19,629 nucleotides of DNA from an uncultured Prevotellaceae bacterium (GCA_937877605.1 CALFJA010000094.1:1-19629), one strand, 5' to 3'; positions 1 through 7,853 are shown, counted from the first letter of the stretch. Notes: generated by a model from the sequence alone, not told the origin. Numbers and translations are program-made.

Positions 1-398
1 CCCAGCCCGACACCGCTTCCGCAGAAGATGGAACCTATGATACTGGCCATGAAAGGCTGGTCGGCCAGCAGACGGGTGCCGCTGAAGTATTCACGGGAAA
101 AACCGATGTACATGGTCACCAGCGCCACGGCATAGATGGTCTTCACGCAGAATTTCCATCCCACCGTGAACAAGGCAACCAGCAACAATGCACCGTTGAT
201 GGCAAAATAACTGATGTGCACGGGTATCTTCGCACCCCAGAACAGCAGCGAGGAAATACCGGCCACACCGCCGGTGGTAATGTTGTTGGGGAGCAGGAAG
301 ATGGTCCAGCCGATGCAATAGAACATCATCGCAACGGCAATCATCGTGTAGTCGCGCACCTCGAGCACCCATTTCTTTCGTTGAAAATGCATTTCCAT
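1..398 (-). CDS. YitT family membrane protein, 5' part only (runs off the window)
   Basis: The first 132 codons are present; the rest lies beyond base 1. The translation begins MEMHFQRKKWVLEVRDYTMI and contains several hydrophobic segments (about residues 15-33, 58-77, 80-97 and 115-132). It has the pattern typical of YitT/DUF161 inner-membrane proteins: an FLLPNNITTGGVAGIS stretch after the first membrane segment, then a second segment with A-I-N-G. Family members are usually about 280-300 aa, so roughly half is visible. Their function is unknown; a transport-like role is only a guess. Start: ATG 398 is directly preceded by AAAGGA, whereas ATG 392 (two codons in) has that purine run at a normal six-base distance, so 392 is possible. 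A longer reading frame on the same strand up to 507 is out of frame with this protein. It lies 114 bases after the WYL gene and has its own -7 box. Confidence 0.85.
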   Translation of the reverse strand, partial: MEMHFQRKKWVLEVRDYTMIAVAMMFYCIGWTIFLLPNNITTGGVAGISSLLFWGAKIPVHISYFAINGALLLVALFTVGWKFCVKTIYAVALVTMYIGFSREYFSGTRLLADQPFMASIIGSIFCGSGVGL

Positions 399-430
399 TC
401 CTTTGTTGAATATCGTTTGTATTGACGCTG

Positions 431-438
431 CAAAGGTA
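431..438 (-). promoter_or_regulatory. Promoter -7 box for the YitT gene
   Basis: The minus strand reads TACCTTTG, a match to the Bacteroidota -7 consensus TAnnTTTG, about 33 bases before the YitT start. No clear TTTG lies 19-21 bases upstream, so the -33 element is weak or absent. Confidence 0.55.
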
Positions 439-512
439 ATGCTTTTCCGCTATTCCGTAACGAATTCCCACAGAGAAATTATTGCCGGACAAACCATGTG
501 CTGTCAAGCCTG

Positions 513-1409
513 CTAAATCTTCATTTCCTTAATCTGATGGCGCAGATATGCCTTGAACCCGTCGTCGCCCAGCACCTCCACATCGTTCCACAAGCCGAGC
601 ACAAAGCGCCCGATGCCACGATAGTCGCACACCTCCAGTTGAAAGTCCCATCGGCTCTTGTCCTGATAGGTCATGTATTTCACCGACTGGGAGTACTCCT
701 CCTTCATCAGGTTGTAGGCCAACTGGCCCAGCCGCAGGTGCACGGGAAAAGTTTCTTCGCCCGAAAACAGGAAAATGTCTGTCTTCAGCTGGCGGTGTTT
801 CTCCTCGTTGCTCCAGAGCAAATCGATGAGCTCCACGCTTTCCATTCGCGAGAGCTTGTAGGTCTTGTTCTTGCCCGACGACAGTTCAAAGCCGCGCACA
901 TCGGTGTTGTCGTTAAGGAAGAGGAACGGTTCTATGACGCGGTCGGAGGTCGTATGGCTGTGAGGTGAGGAGTAGTTCTTCAACTTTACGAGCTGTTTCA
1001 GCTTGATGGCCTCGTAGATGACCGACACATTCTTTGCCATCTGCGCCTGTAGCTTCACATCGGTAAGTATGCGCAGGTCGTAGAATGAATCGAGTTTGCG
1101 CTGTATCTGCTGTGCCAGCGGGTTGCTTTTCTGCGTGCCTTGCAGCAGTTTTCGCAGGAAGATGGCCTCCTGCTCGGTGAAGTCGATGCTCTCATGTAGC
1201 CGCTTGAAGAACGGACTTTGGCGGTCCAGGCGGTAGTAATAGCCCGTCTTGATGACACGAAAACCGGCCAGCCGGAAGAAGTCCAGATAATAATAAAGGT
1301 TCCTGCGCGTGATACCCAGCCGCTCGCAGAGGTCCTGTGCCGTGTAGTTGTGGTTCTCCACAAGCAACAGGAGCAGGTCGAGTTCACGCTCTAATTTGTC
1401 ATGGCGCAT
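513..1409 (-). CDS. WYL-domain transcriptional regulator
   Basis: A 298-residue protein. Residues about 5-55 form a helix-turn-helix (TAQDLCERLGITRRNLYYYL) followed by a wing-like segment with G-Y-Y-Y-R. Residues about 130-260 resemble a WYL domain: an E-P-F-L-F-L strand near 160-165 is followed by RGFELSSGKNKTYKLSRMES, the usual place of the ligand-contact strand and the conserved R-M. The W-Y-L tripeptide itself is degenerate (D-V-R-G-F-E). WYL proteins are usually one-component regulators that sense nucleic-acid or nucleotide ligands; the ligand here is unknown. The start ATG 1409 lies 39 bases after the rnhB stop on the same strand with no promoter-like box between, so it is probably the second gene of an rnhB-WYL transcript. 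A DNA-repair or damage link is inference from that pairing only. Confidence 0.85.
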   Translation of the reverse strand: MRHDKLERELDLLLLLVENHNYTAQDLCERLGITRRNLYYYLDFFRLAGFRVIKTGYYYRLDRQSPFFKRLHESIDFTEQEAIFLRKLLQGTQKSNPLAQQIQRKLDSFYDLRILTDVKLQAQMAKNVSVIYEAIKLKQLVKLKNYSSPHSHTTSDRVIEPFLFLNDNTDVRGFELSSGKNKTYKLSRMESVELIDLLWSNEEKHRQLKTDIFLFSGEETFPVHLRLGQLAYNLMKEEYSQSVKYMTYQDKSRWDFQLEVCDYRGIGRFVLGLWNDVEVLGDDGFKAYLRHQIKEMKI

Positions 1410-1448
1410 AGGATTAAAGGGGCTTGGAAGTGGGAAATGTGTGGAATG

Positions 1449-2066
1449 CTAATCCTCAAAGGGAAGCGAGAGTTCACCGCCCAGCAGGTTGTAGCTCATG
1501 CGGTGGTAGGGGGTCACGCCATATTCACGGATGGCGGCACGGTGCTTTGCCGTGGGATAGCCCTTGTTCGACTGCCAGTCGTACATGGGATACTCCTCAG
1601 CAAGCCGCTCCATGTACTCGTCCCGATGGGTCTTTGCCAGGATACTGGCGGCCGCTATGGCCTGATACTTGCCGTCGCCTTTCACTATACAGGTGTGCGA
1701 AATACGCCCATATGGAACGAATCTGTTGCCATCTACGATGATGGCTTCAGGGCGCACGCACAACTGGTCGAGCGCACGGTGCATCGCAAGAAAGCTCGCA
1801 CGGAGGATGTTTATCTGGTCGATCTCCTTCGGAGTGACCACACCGACGGCCCAAGCAAGGGCATCGCGCTCTATCTCTTTCCGCAGCTGGTTGCGCAATT
1901 TCTCTGAAAGCTGCTTCGAATCGTTCAGCAGCGGATTGCTGTAGCCCTCCGGCAGAATCACGGCTGCCGCATAGACACTGCCTGCCAGGCACCCACGACC
2001 GGCCTCGTCGCAACCTGCCTCTACCTTGTCCGCATAGTAGTGGGCGGCTAATTCGTGTTTTTTCAT
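1449..2066 (-). CDS. rnhB: Ribonuclease HII
   Basis: A 205-residue protein of normal length for RNase HII, which cuts the RNA strand of RNA:DNA hybrids and starts removal of single ribonucleotides from DNA. The catalytic motif CDEAGRG is at residues 19-25 (D20, E21). The third acidic residue is D112 in IIVDGN, and the KGDGKY..AIAAASILAKTHRD block gives D131. The substrate-recognition G-R-G triplet is intact (G23-R24-G25). The C-terminal part has the usual YDWQSNKGYPT and HRMSYN segments. The start ATG 2066 is followed by MKKHELA and lies 21 bases downstream of a good -7 box. It is the first gene of a probable rnhB-WYL unit. All key residues are present, so the enzyme should be active. Confidence 0.97.
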   Translation of the reverse strand: MKKHELAAHYYADKVEAGCDEAGRGCLAGSVYAAAVILPEGYSNPLLNDSKQLSEKLRNQLRKEIERDALAWAVGVVTPKEIDQINILRASFLAMHRALDQLCVRPEAIIVDGNRFVPYGRISHTCIVKGDGKYQAIAAASILAKTHRDEYMERLAEEYPMYDWQSNKGYPTAKHRAAIREYGVTPYHRMSYNLLGGELSLPFED

Positions 2067-2086
2067 CGCTTAAATGGAGTTTTCCG

Positions 2087-2117
2087 CAAAGATAATAAAA
2101 GTTTAACAGTTAACAAA
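2087..2117 (-). promoter_or_regulatory. Promoter of rnhB (-33 TTTG, -7 TATCTTTG)
   Basis: On the minus strand TTTG (2117-2114) and TATCTTTG (2094-2087) are separated by 19 bases, a textbook Bacteroidota promoter. The spacer contains the 11-base palindrome TTAACAGTTAA (2103-2113), which could be an operator or chance. Confidence 0.8.
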
Positions 2118-2150
2118 TATTAATTGAACTTTTTGTTCCAACTATAGGTC

Positions 2151-2158
2151 TAAATTTG
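2151..2158 (+). promoter_or_regulatory. Promoter -7 box for the 91-aa small protein
   Basis: TAAATTTG matches TAnnTTTG and lies 31 bases before ATG 2190. Candidate -33 elements (TTG 2124-2126, TTTG 2132-2135) are at 24 and 15 bases, so neither spacing is ideal. It points away from the rnhB promoter, forming a divergent promoter region. Confidence 0.6.
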
Positions 2159-2189
2159 CACCAGAAACAATAATAAACTGCAAAAGATT

Positions 2190-2465
2190 ATGAAAAAGAC
2201 CCTGACTTTATCTGGAACGGACCGCTGGCAGATGCGGTTGGTACAACTGAAATCGTGGAGCATGAAACCAGTTGAATGCCTGTCAAGGCTCTACTCCAAA
2301 GTGCTGGAAGAAGAAGTGAGTCCAAAACAAACCCTTGTATTGCTCAACCTGCAACTGTCTGTACTCTTTATGGTTTTCTCTGCAGGAGGAACGCTGACCT
2401 TCCGCATCCTATGTTGCTGCTGGATGGCATGGTCTGTGAGAAATATGAAGCAGAACCATGATTAA
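2190..2465 (+). CDS. Small protein of unknown function, 91 aa
   Basis: The reading frame is preceded by a good -7 box and uses codons like its neighbours, so it is probably real although no named family is recognised. It begins MKKTLTLSGTDRWQMRLVQL and is basic in the first 30 residues, with two tryptophans and the motif KSWSMKP. An acidic E-E-E-V stretch follows near residues 41-44, then a hydrophobic block (LVLLNLQLSVLFMVFSAGG, about 51-69) and a Cys/Trp-rich segment (LCCCWMAWSVR, about 74-84). It could be a small peripheral or single/double-pass membrane protein. There is no signal peptide at the N-terminus. A second tiny membrane-type reading frame follows 77 bases later on the same strand. 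Function cannot be inferred. Confidence 0.65.
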   Translation: MKKTLTLSGTDRWQMRLVQLKSWSMKPVECLSRLYSKVLEEEVSPKQTLVLLNLQLSVLFMVFSAGGTLTFRILCCCWMAWSVRNMKQNHD

Positions 2466-2542
2466 TGCTTGGGCCGCAGATAGTACATCTGAATGCCGTT
2501 AGAAAATAATTTACCATTCACCTATAATAATATTATATAGTT

Positions 2543-2668
2543 ATGTTACTCGGATTTCTGGTCTGGCTTTTCATCATTGATTTCATATGCATCTGTGTGA
2601 ATCCCTGGTTTGCATTGTGGCTATTCTTTGTTTGCATTCTTGCATTTATCACCCCGAAGCACTTCTAG
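2543..2668 (+). CDS. Very small hydrophobic membrane protein, 41 aa
   Basis: A reading frame of 42 codons from ATG 2543 to TAG 2668. The product starts MLLGFLVWLFIIDFICICVN, then PWFALWLFFVCILAFI, and ends TPKHF. Nearly every residue is hydrophobic apart from one Asp, one Asn and the polar tail, so it would form one long or two short membrane helices broken at N20-P21. Such uniform composition over a whole reading frame is unlikely in noncoding DNA. There is no clear TAnnTTTG box directly in front; the 77-base gap from the previous gene is A/T-rich with the palindrome ATAATATTAT. It may be co-transcribed with the 91-aa gene. No family is recognised; it could be a membrane microprotein or, less likely, a type I toxin-like peptide. 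Confidence 0.5.
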   Translation: MLLGFLVWLFIIDFICICVNPWFALWLFFVCILAFITPKHF

Positions 2669-2704
2669 CAGGCTCACACAGGCTGGACTGGTGCCGACGG
2701 TGCT

Positions 2705-2731
2705 CGCATTACCCTATTCTTTTGTAATGCG
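2705..2731. terminator. Hairpin between convergent genes (first)
   Basis: CGCATTAC (2705-2712) pairs perfectly with GTAATGCG (2724-2731) around an 11-base loop. It sits between the plus-strand small genes and the minus-strand sufS. It has no strong T run, so its terminator role is uncertain. Confidence 0.4.
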
Positions 2732-2732
2732 C

Positions 2733-2769
2733 AGGAGCCCTCCCTGAATCGAGTTCAGAGAGGCCTCCT
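2733..2769. terminator. Large hairpin, probable bidirectional terminator after sufS and the small genes
   Basis: The arms 2733-2748 and 2754-2769 pair over 16 positions with only two mismatches and a 5-base loop. On the plus strand it is followed by TTTGCGTTTATGCCTTTG, a moderate T-rich tail. It lies 20 bases past the sufS stop (2789) on the minus strand. Its position between converging transcripts supports a shared terminator. Confidence 0.6.
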
Positions 2770-2788
2770 TTGCGTTTATGCCTTTGTT

Positions 2789-4003
2789 TCAGAACATCTG
2801 CTGCACGCGCCGGATGGCATTGACCAGCACATCCACTTCTTCCTTGGTGTTATAGAAGGCAAACGAAGCACGGACCGTTCCACTGACGCCCAGCCGCTGC
2901 ATAAGAGGCTCGGCACAGTGATGCCCCGTGCGGACGGCAATGCCTTGCTGATCGAGCAGCATACCCATGTCCAGATGGTGGATGTCGCCCACCAGGAAAC
3001 TGAACACGGCATCTTTCTGCCGGGCAGTTCCAAACAAGCGGAGTTCCTCTATCTTCCGGAGTTCCTGGTCGGCATATTGCTTCAGCTGCTGTTCGGCGTG
3101 TTCAATTTCCTCCATGCCGATGGCGTTCAGGTAGTCGATGGCAACTCCCAGTCCGTGGGTTGCCACATAGTCGGGGGTGCCTGCCTCGAATTTCAGGGGG
3201 AGTTCCTCAAACGAGACCTGGTCGAACGAGACATGACTTATCATCTCTCCGCCGCCTTGATAGGGGGGCATCTGCTCCAGCCACTGCTCTTTGCCATAGA
3301 GGATGCCTATGCCTGTAGGCCCGTATACCTTGTGTCCGCTCAGCGCAAGGAAGTCACAGCCAATTGCCTGGACATCGATGGAATGATGGGGAACGCCCTG
3401 TGCGGCATCGACCAGCACGGGAACATCGTGGGCATGGCCCATTCGGACAATCTCGGCGACGGGATTTACTGTTCCGAGCACATTGCTGACATGGCTTACG
3501 CAGAGCAGTTTCGTGCGGCTGTTGAAGAGTTGCTGCAGTTCGTCCAGACGGAGTTCGCCCTGGTCGTTCATCCCAACCACCTGCAGGCGGATGCCTTTCC
3601 GTTGGCGGAGGAGTTGCCACGGCACGATGTTGGAGTGGTGTTCCATCACGGTCAGGATTACCTCGTCACCCTCTTTCATGAAAGCCTCGCCAAATGACGA
3701 CGCCACCAGGTTGACGGCCTCGGTGGTTCCGCGGGTAAAGATTATCTCGGACGACTTCCCGGCATTGATGAAACGGCGCACTTTTTCGCGGGCTCCTTCG
3801 TGCAGTTCGGTGGCACGCTCGGAGAGATAGTGCACCCCACGGTGTACATTGGCATTGCAGCAGAGATACTCTTCCCGCATGGCATCGAGCACACAGAGGG
3901 GTTTCTGCGTGGTGGCAGCATTGTCGAGATAGACCAGCGGCCGGCCATGCACCTCGCGTTTCAGTATCGGGAAATCGTCCCTTATGGCATTGATGTCGAA
4001 CAT
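2789..4003 (-). CDS. sufS: Cysteine desulfurase SufS
   Basis: A 404-residue PLP enzyme that removes sulfur from cysteine and supplies it as persulfide for Fe-S cluster assembly on SufB-C-D. Group II (SufS/CsdA) features: YLDNAATTQKP near residues 25-35, the PLP lysine K225 in LSGHKVYGPTG, V-D-A-A-Q near 198-202, and the persulfide cysteine C363 in RTGHHCAEP. These positions match SufS from well-studied bacteria closely. An upstream GTG would extend the frame to 4060 but overlaps the end of sufD. ATG 4003 gives the normal start MFDINAIRDDFPILK and is preceded by AAAGGAAG, so 4003 is chosen. It lies 29 bases after the sufD stop and is the last gene of the cluster. No sufE or sufU partner is seen in the window. 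Confidence 0.97.
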   Translation of the reverse strand: MFDINAIRDDFPILKREVHGRPLVYLDNAATTQKPLCVLDAMREEYLCCNANVHRGVHYLSERATELHEGAREKVRRFINAGKSSEIIFTRGTTEAVNLVASSFGEAFMKEGDEVILTVMEHHSNIVPWQLLRQRKGIRLQVVGMNDQGELRLDELQQLFNSRTKLLCVSHVSNVLGTVNPVAEIVRMGHAHDVPVLVDAAQGVPHHSIDVQAIGCDFLALSGHKVYGPTGIGILYGKEQWLEQMPPYQGGGEMISHVSFDQVSFEELPLKFEAGTPDYVATHGLGVAIDYLNAIGMEEIEHAEQQLKQYADQELRKIEELRLFGTARQKDAVFSFLVGDIHHLDMGMLLDQQGIAVRTGHHCAEPLMQRLGVSGTVRASFAFYNTKEEVDVLVNAIRRVQQMF

Positions 4004-4032
4004 TTGCTTGTTTCTTCCTTTCTTAATTGTTT

Positions 4033-5370
4033 TCACTTGCAGAGTTTGCAGCCCTCGCACTGGTTCAGCCGGCCGCGGAAACGCTGGTCGACCAGATAGC
4101 GGAGCCTGTCGCGAAGGGGTTCCAACGGAACGCGGTCGACCACTTCGTTGATGAAGGCGGTCTGCAACAGTAGTTTAGCCTCGTCGATACCGATGCCCCG
4201 CTGCTGCATATAGAAGAGGGCTGCATCGTTGAGTTGTCCCACGGTGGAGCCGTGTGCGCACTTCACATCGTCGGCATATATTTCCAGCATGGGTTGGGTG
4301 TACATTCTTGCCTGATTGGTCATGCAGAGGTTCTGGTTGGTTTCCTGCGAGACAGCCTGCTGTGCATCCTTCTCCACCAGCACCCTTCCGGCAAAGGCTC
4401 CGACGGCTTCCTGATTGAGCACATACTTATAGAGTTCGTTGCTTGTGCAGTGGTGGGCGCGGTGAACGATGAGTGTATTGTTGTCGATGCGCTGCTGTTT
4501 GTCGGCAATGACGGCTCCGTTGCAGCAGCATTCAGCCCCGGGCTCGGCCAAAACCACCTCCAGCGTGTTGCGGGTCTGGCCGTTGTGAAGGGTCATTGTC
4601 TGGTGGGTGAGGCGGCTGTTGGCTGCCTGCCGGACGAAGGTGTTGCTCACGCGGACATTTTTCTGGTGGGTCTCTTCCAGATGGTAGATTTCCAACGAGG
4701 CGTTCTCGCCCACGAAAGCCTCAACGACTTCGGTGGAGAGGAACTGCCGGTCCTCGAGTGCATGGTCGCAGAAAAGCAGTTTGAGCGACGCACCTTCCTC
4801 CAGGATGATGAGTACGCGGCGGTTGACCATGAGGTCGACATTGGCCCGCAGCAGGTTGACCACCTGTAGAGTCTGGCTCACCTGCACGCCCTTTGGCACA
4901 TAAACGAGCAGTCCGTCCTGTGCGAGCATGGTGTTCAGCGCCACGATGGGGTCCTCGCCGGTCTTTGCCAGCCGTGCATAGCATCTTTCCATGAGGGGCA
5001 GGTATTCCTCGGCGGCCTTGCGGAAAGAGGTGACCGTCAATCCGTCAGAGGGTTTTTCGCCGATGAGGGGCCCGTCGTTCAGCACATAATATAATAAGGT
5101 ACTGAGGTTAGGTACGGCACAATGGAACAGTTCGGCAGGATTGAACTGTACGGGAAGGCGGTTCAGGTTCAGTCCGAGGTCGGGCTGGAAGAGCCGTTGC
5201 ATATCGGTGTATTTATAGCGTTCGTCCTTCCTTGTGGGCAGTCCCATCCTGCAGAAGGCGTCGAAAGCCTTCCGCCGCACGGCGTTCATGACGGGTGCGG
5301 AGTGCCTGCTGATGACTGTTTCCTGCTGCTTGTAGAGGTCTATGTATTGCTGATGGCTGTTTGTCTTCAT
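4033..5370 (-). CDS. sufD: Fe-S cluster assembly protein SufD
   Basis: A 445-residue protein with the SufB/SufD-type right-handed beta-helix core. It partners SufB and the ATPase SufC in the cytoplasmic scaffold that builds Fe-S clusters. Family features: RKDERYKYTD near residues 47-56, YVPKGVQV near 157-164, and C-terminal DDVKCAHGSTVGQLN. H373 in the last motif corresponds to the conserved histidine needed for cluster assembly. The next motif, YMQQRGI, has M in the position where SufB has the key cysteine, as expected for SufD. The protein ends with C438-E-G-C441-K-L-C444-K, a Cys-x2-Cys-x2-Cys tail that I do not know as a general SufD trait. The start ATG 5370 lies 7 bases after the sufC stop, so the two are translated from one message. 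Confidence 0.96.
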   Translation of the reverse strand: MKTNSHQQYIDLYKQQETVISRHSAPVMNAVRRKAFDAFCRMGLPTRKDERYKYTDMQRLFQPDLGLNLNRLPVQFNPAELFHCAVPNLSTLLYYVLNDGPLIGEKPSDGLTVTSFRKAAEEYLPLMERCYARLAKTGEDPIVALNTMLAQDGLLVYVPKGVQVSQTLQVVNLLRANVDLMVNRRVLIILEEGASLKLLFCDHALEDRQFLSTEVVEAFVGENASLEIYHLEETHQKNVRVSNTFVRQAANSRLTHQTMTLHNGQTRNTLEVVLAEPGAECCCNGAVIADKQQRIDNNTLIVHRAHHCTSNELYKYVLNQEAVGAFAGRVLVEKDAQQAVSQETNQNLCMTNQARMYTQPMLEIYADDVKCAHGSTVGQLNDAALFYMQQRGIGIDEAKLLLQTAFINEVVDRVPLEPLRDRLRYLVDQRFRGRLNQCEGCKLCK

Positions 5371-5377
5371 GTTACAG

Positions 5378-6130
<753 letters not shown>

Positions 6131-6161
6131 GATGGTGGCTTATTTGTCGTTTTCTACCCTG

Positions 6162-6169
6162 CAAAAATA
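6162..6169 (-). promoter_or_regulatory. Possible internal promoter -7 box before sufC
   Basis: The minus strand reads TATTTTTG, a match to TAnnTTTG, 31 bases before the sufC start. The nearest TTTG upstream is 24 bases away, too far for a standard -33 element. It may provide some sufC-D-S transcription independent of sufB. Confidence 0.4.
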
Positions 6170-6253
6170 ATGTTTTCCACCGACACTGCCATACAAAAAA
6201 TGGCATAATCGCAGACAACGGCAGCGAAAAAAAAATGTGTCTTTTTTACAGGT

Positions 6254-6341
6254 GTTTTTCAAGAGCCTCCCAAACGCAGTGCATTTGGGGCTCAAACGCA
6301 CAACAACCGGGGCTCAAACGGAGTGCGTTTGAGGCTCAATT
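6254..6341 (-). repeat. Four tandem 22-base repeat units with hairpins, between sufB and sufC
   Basis: On the minus strand units of exactly 22 bases follow one another: 6341-6320, 6319-6298, 6297-6276 and a diverged 6275-6254. The two central units share GTTTGAGCCCC and end in GC; the first has AATTGAGCCTC, and the last only GTTTGGGAGGCTC. The units form hairpins across their borders: CTCAAACG (6313-6320) pairs perfectly with CGTTTGAG (6326-6333), and GAGCC (6264-6268) pairs with GGCTC (6289-6293) at the ends of a longer imperfect stem. The array lies in the message between sufB and sufC and could pause, process or stabilise it. Related words recur at 17196-17320. Confidence 0.75.
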
Positions 6342-6367
6342 GTAATTTGTTGTAAATCAACTGGTTG

Positions 6368-6375
6368 CAAAGGTA
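6368..6375 (-). promoter_or_regulatory. Promoter-like -7 box just after sufB
   Basis: The minus strand reads TACCTTTG 9 bases after the sufB stop. No TTTG is found 18-21 bases upstream, so it may be chance. If active, it would transcribe the 22-base repeat array, with an A/T-rich run including nine T bases (minus strand, about 6235-6227) as a possible end. Confidence 0.3.
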
Positions 6376-6383
6376 ATTTCCTG

Positions 6384-7823
6384 TCAGCCGACAGTTCCTT
6401 CCAAAGTGACCGACAACAACTTGTTGGCCTCGGCTGCAAACTCCATGGGAAGTTTGTTGAGCACATCCTTGGCGTAGCCGTTGACGATGAGTCCCACGGC
6501 CTGTTCGGTGGGGATGCCGCGTTGGTTACAGTAGAAGAGCTGCTCCTCGGAAATCTTGGATGTGGTGGCCTCGTGCTCGAAAATGGCTGTGCTGTTGTGG
6601 ATGTCGGCATAGGGGAAGGTGTGTGCGCCGCATTCGGAACCCAGCAGCAGCGAGTCGCACGAGGAATAGTTGCGGGCATTGTCGGCGTTGGGCGTGGCCA
6701 GCACCAGCCCGCGGTAGGCGTTCTGCGAGTGCCCGGCGGAGATGCCCTTCGAGATAATGGTGGAACGGGTGTTCTTGCCTATGTGTATCATCTTCGTGCC
6801 GGTGTCGGCCTGCTGGAAGTGGTTGGTAACGGCAACGGAGTAGAACTCGGCCTGGGAGTTGTCGCCCCGCAGGATGCACGAGGGGTATTTCCAGGTTATG
6901 GCACTGCCGGTCTCCACCTGCGTCCAGGAGAGTTTGGCACCGACTCCGCGGAGGTCGCCGCGCTTGGTGACGAGGTTCAGCACCCCACCCTGACCGTTCT
7001 CGTCGCCGGGGTACCAGTTCTGCACCGTGGAATACTTCACCTCGGCGCGGTCCTTCACCACAATCTCCACGATGGCGGCGTGCAACTGATGCTCGTCGCG
7101 CATCGGGGCAGTGCAGCCTTCCAGGTAGCTGACATAGGAGTCGTCCTCGGCCACGATGAGCGTACGCTCGAACTGTCCCGTGCCGAAGGCGTTGATGCGG
7201 AAATAGCTGCTGAGTTCCATGGGGCAGCGCACACCCTTCGGGATGTAGACAAACGAGCCGTCGCTGAACACTGCGCTGTTCAATGCGGCAAAGAAGTTGT
7301 CGGCATAGGGAACGACCGTGCCCAGATACTGGCGCACCAGGTCGGGATGTTGCTGCACGGCGTCGCCGATCGAGCAAAAGACAATGCCCTTCTCGGCCAG
7401 TTTCTCCTTGAAGGTGGTCTTCACCGAGACGGAGTCCATGATGGCGTCCACAGCCATGCCGCTCAGCACCAGCCGCTCCTCAAGGGGAATACCCAGCTTG
7501 TCGAAAGTCTTTTCCAGCGCCGGGTCAATCTCTTTGTCCTTGGGCTTCGAGGCCGTAGGGTCGGCATAGTAGGATATGGCTTGGTAGTCGATGTCGGGCA
7601 GTTGCAGGTGTCCCCATGTCGGCTGGGCCATGGTCTGCCAGTGGCGGAAGGCCTTCAACCGGAAATCGAGCAGCCAGTCGGGCTCCCCCTTCTTGGCGGA
7701 AATGAGACGCACGACTTCCTCCGACAGACCTTTTTCAATGATTTCGGTCTGTACATCGGTGCTGAAGCCGAACTCATACTTCCGGTTTGCCACCTGCTTT
7801 ACTATCTGGTTCTTTTCTGACAT
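6384..7823 (-). CDS. sufB: Fe-S cluster assembly scaffold SufB
   Basis: A 479-residue protein, normal for SufB, the scaffold subunit that accepts persulfide sulfur and carries the nascent Fe-S cluster in the SufB-C-D complex. Hallmarks: KYEFGFSTDVQTEIIEKGL at the N-terminus, YADNFFAALNSAVFSDGSFVYIPKGV in the middle, then EGCTAP, Q-N-W-Y-P-G and K-Y-P-S-C-I. Near the C-terminus LFYCNQRGI contains C432, at the position of the key persulfide/cluster cysteine of other SufB proteins. The start ATG 7823 gives MSEKNQIVKQVANRKYEFGF. It is the first gene of the sufB-C-D-S cluster. A weak -7 box lies 31 bases upstream. No obvious Fe-S regulator gene is adjacent. Confidence 0.97.
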   Translation of the reverse strand: MSEKNQIVKQVANRKYEFGFSTDVQTEIIEKGLSEEVVRLISAKKGEPDWLLDFRLKAFRHWQTMAQPTWGHLQLPDIDYQAISYYADPTASKPKDKEIDPALEKTFDKLGIPLEERLVLSGMAVDAIMDSVSVKTTFKEKLAEKGIVFCSIGDAVQQHPDLVRQYLGTVVPYADNFFAALNSAVFSDGSFVYIPKGVRCPMELSSYFRINAFGTGQFERTLIVAEDDSYVSYLEGCTAPMRDEHQLHAAIVEIVVKDRAEVKYSTVQNWYPGDENGQGGVLNLVTKRGDLRGVGAKLSWTQVETGSAITWKYPSCILRGDNSQAEFYSVAVTNHFQQADTGTKMIHIGKNTRSTIISKGISAGHSQNAYRGLVLATPNADNARNYSSCDSLLLGSECGAHTFPYADIHNSTAIFEHEATTSKISEEQLFYCNQRGIPTEQAVGLIVNGYAKDVLNKLPMEFAAEANKLLSVTLEGTVG

Positions 7824-7853
7824 AGACGGTGTCGTTGGGCTGAAAATCGCCTG

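Noticed and set aside
91..507. A 138-codon minus-strand frame overlapping the YitT gene.
   Set aside because: It is out of frame with the YitT protein, is His/Arg/Cys-rich, and would start upstream of the -7 box at 431-438.
6254..6341. The 22-base units as a CRISPR array.
   Set aside because: There are no spacers between the units; they abut directly and diverge, and no cas gene is near.
6522..7820. A 432-codon open frame on the plus strand opposite sufB.
   Set aside because: SufB motifs on the minus strand are complete. The plus-strand product is Gly/Val/Leu-rich without recognisable motifs.
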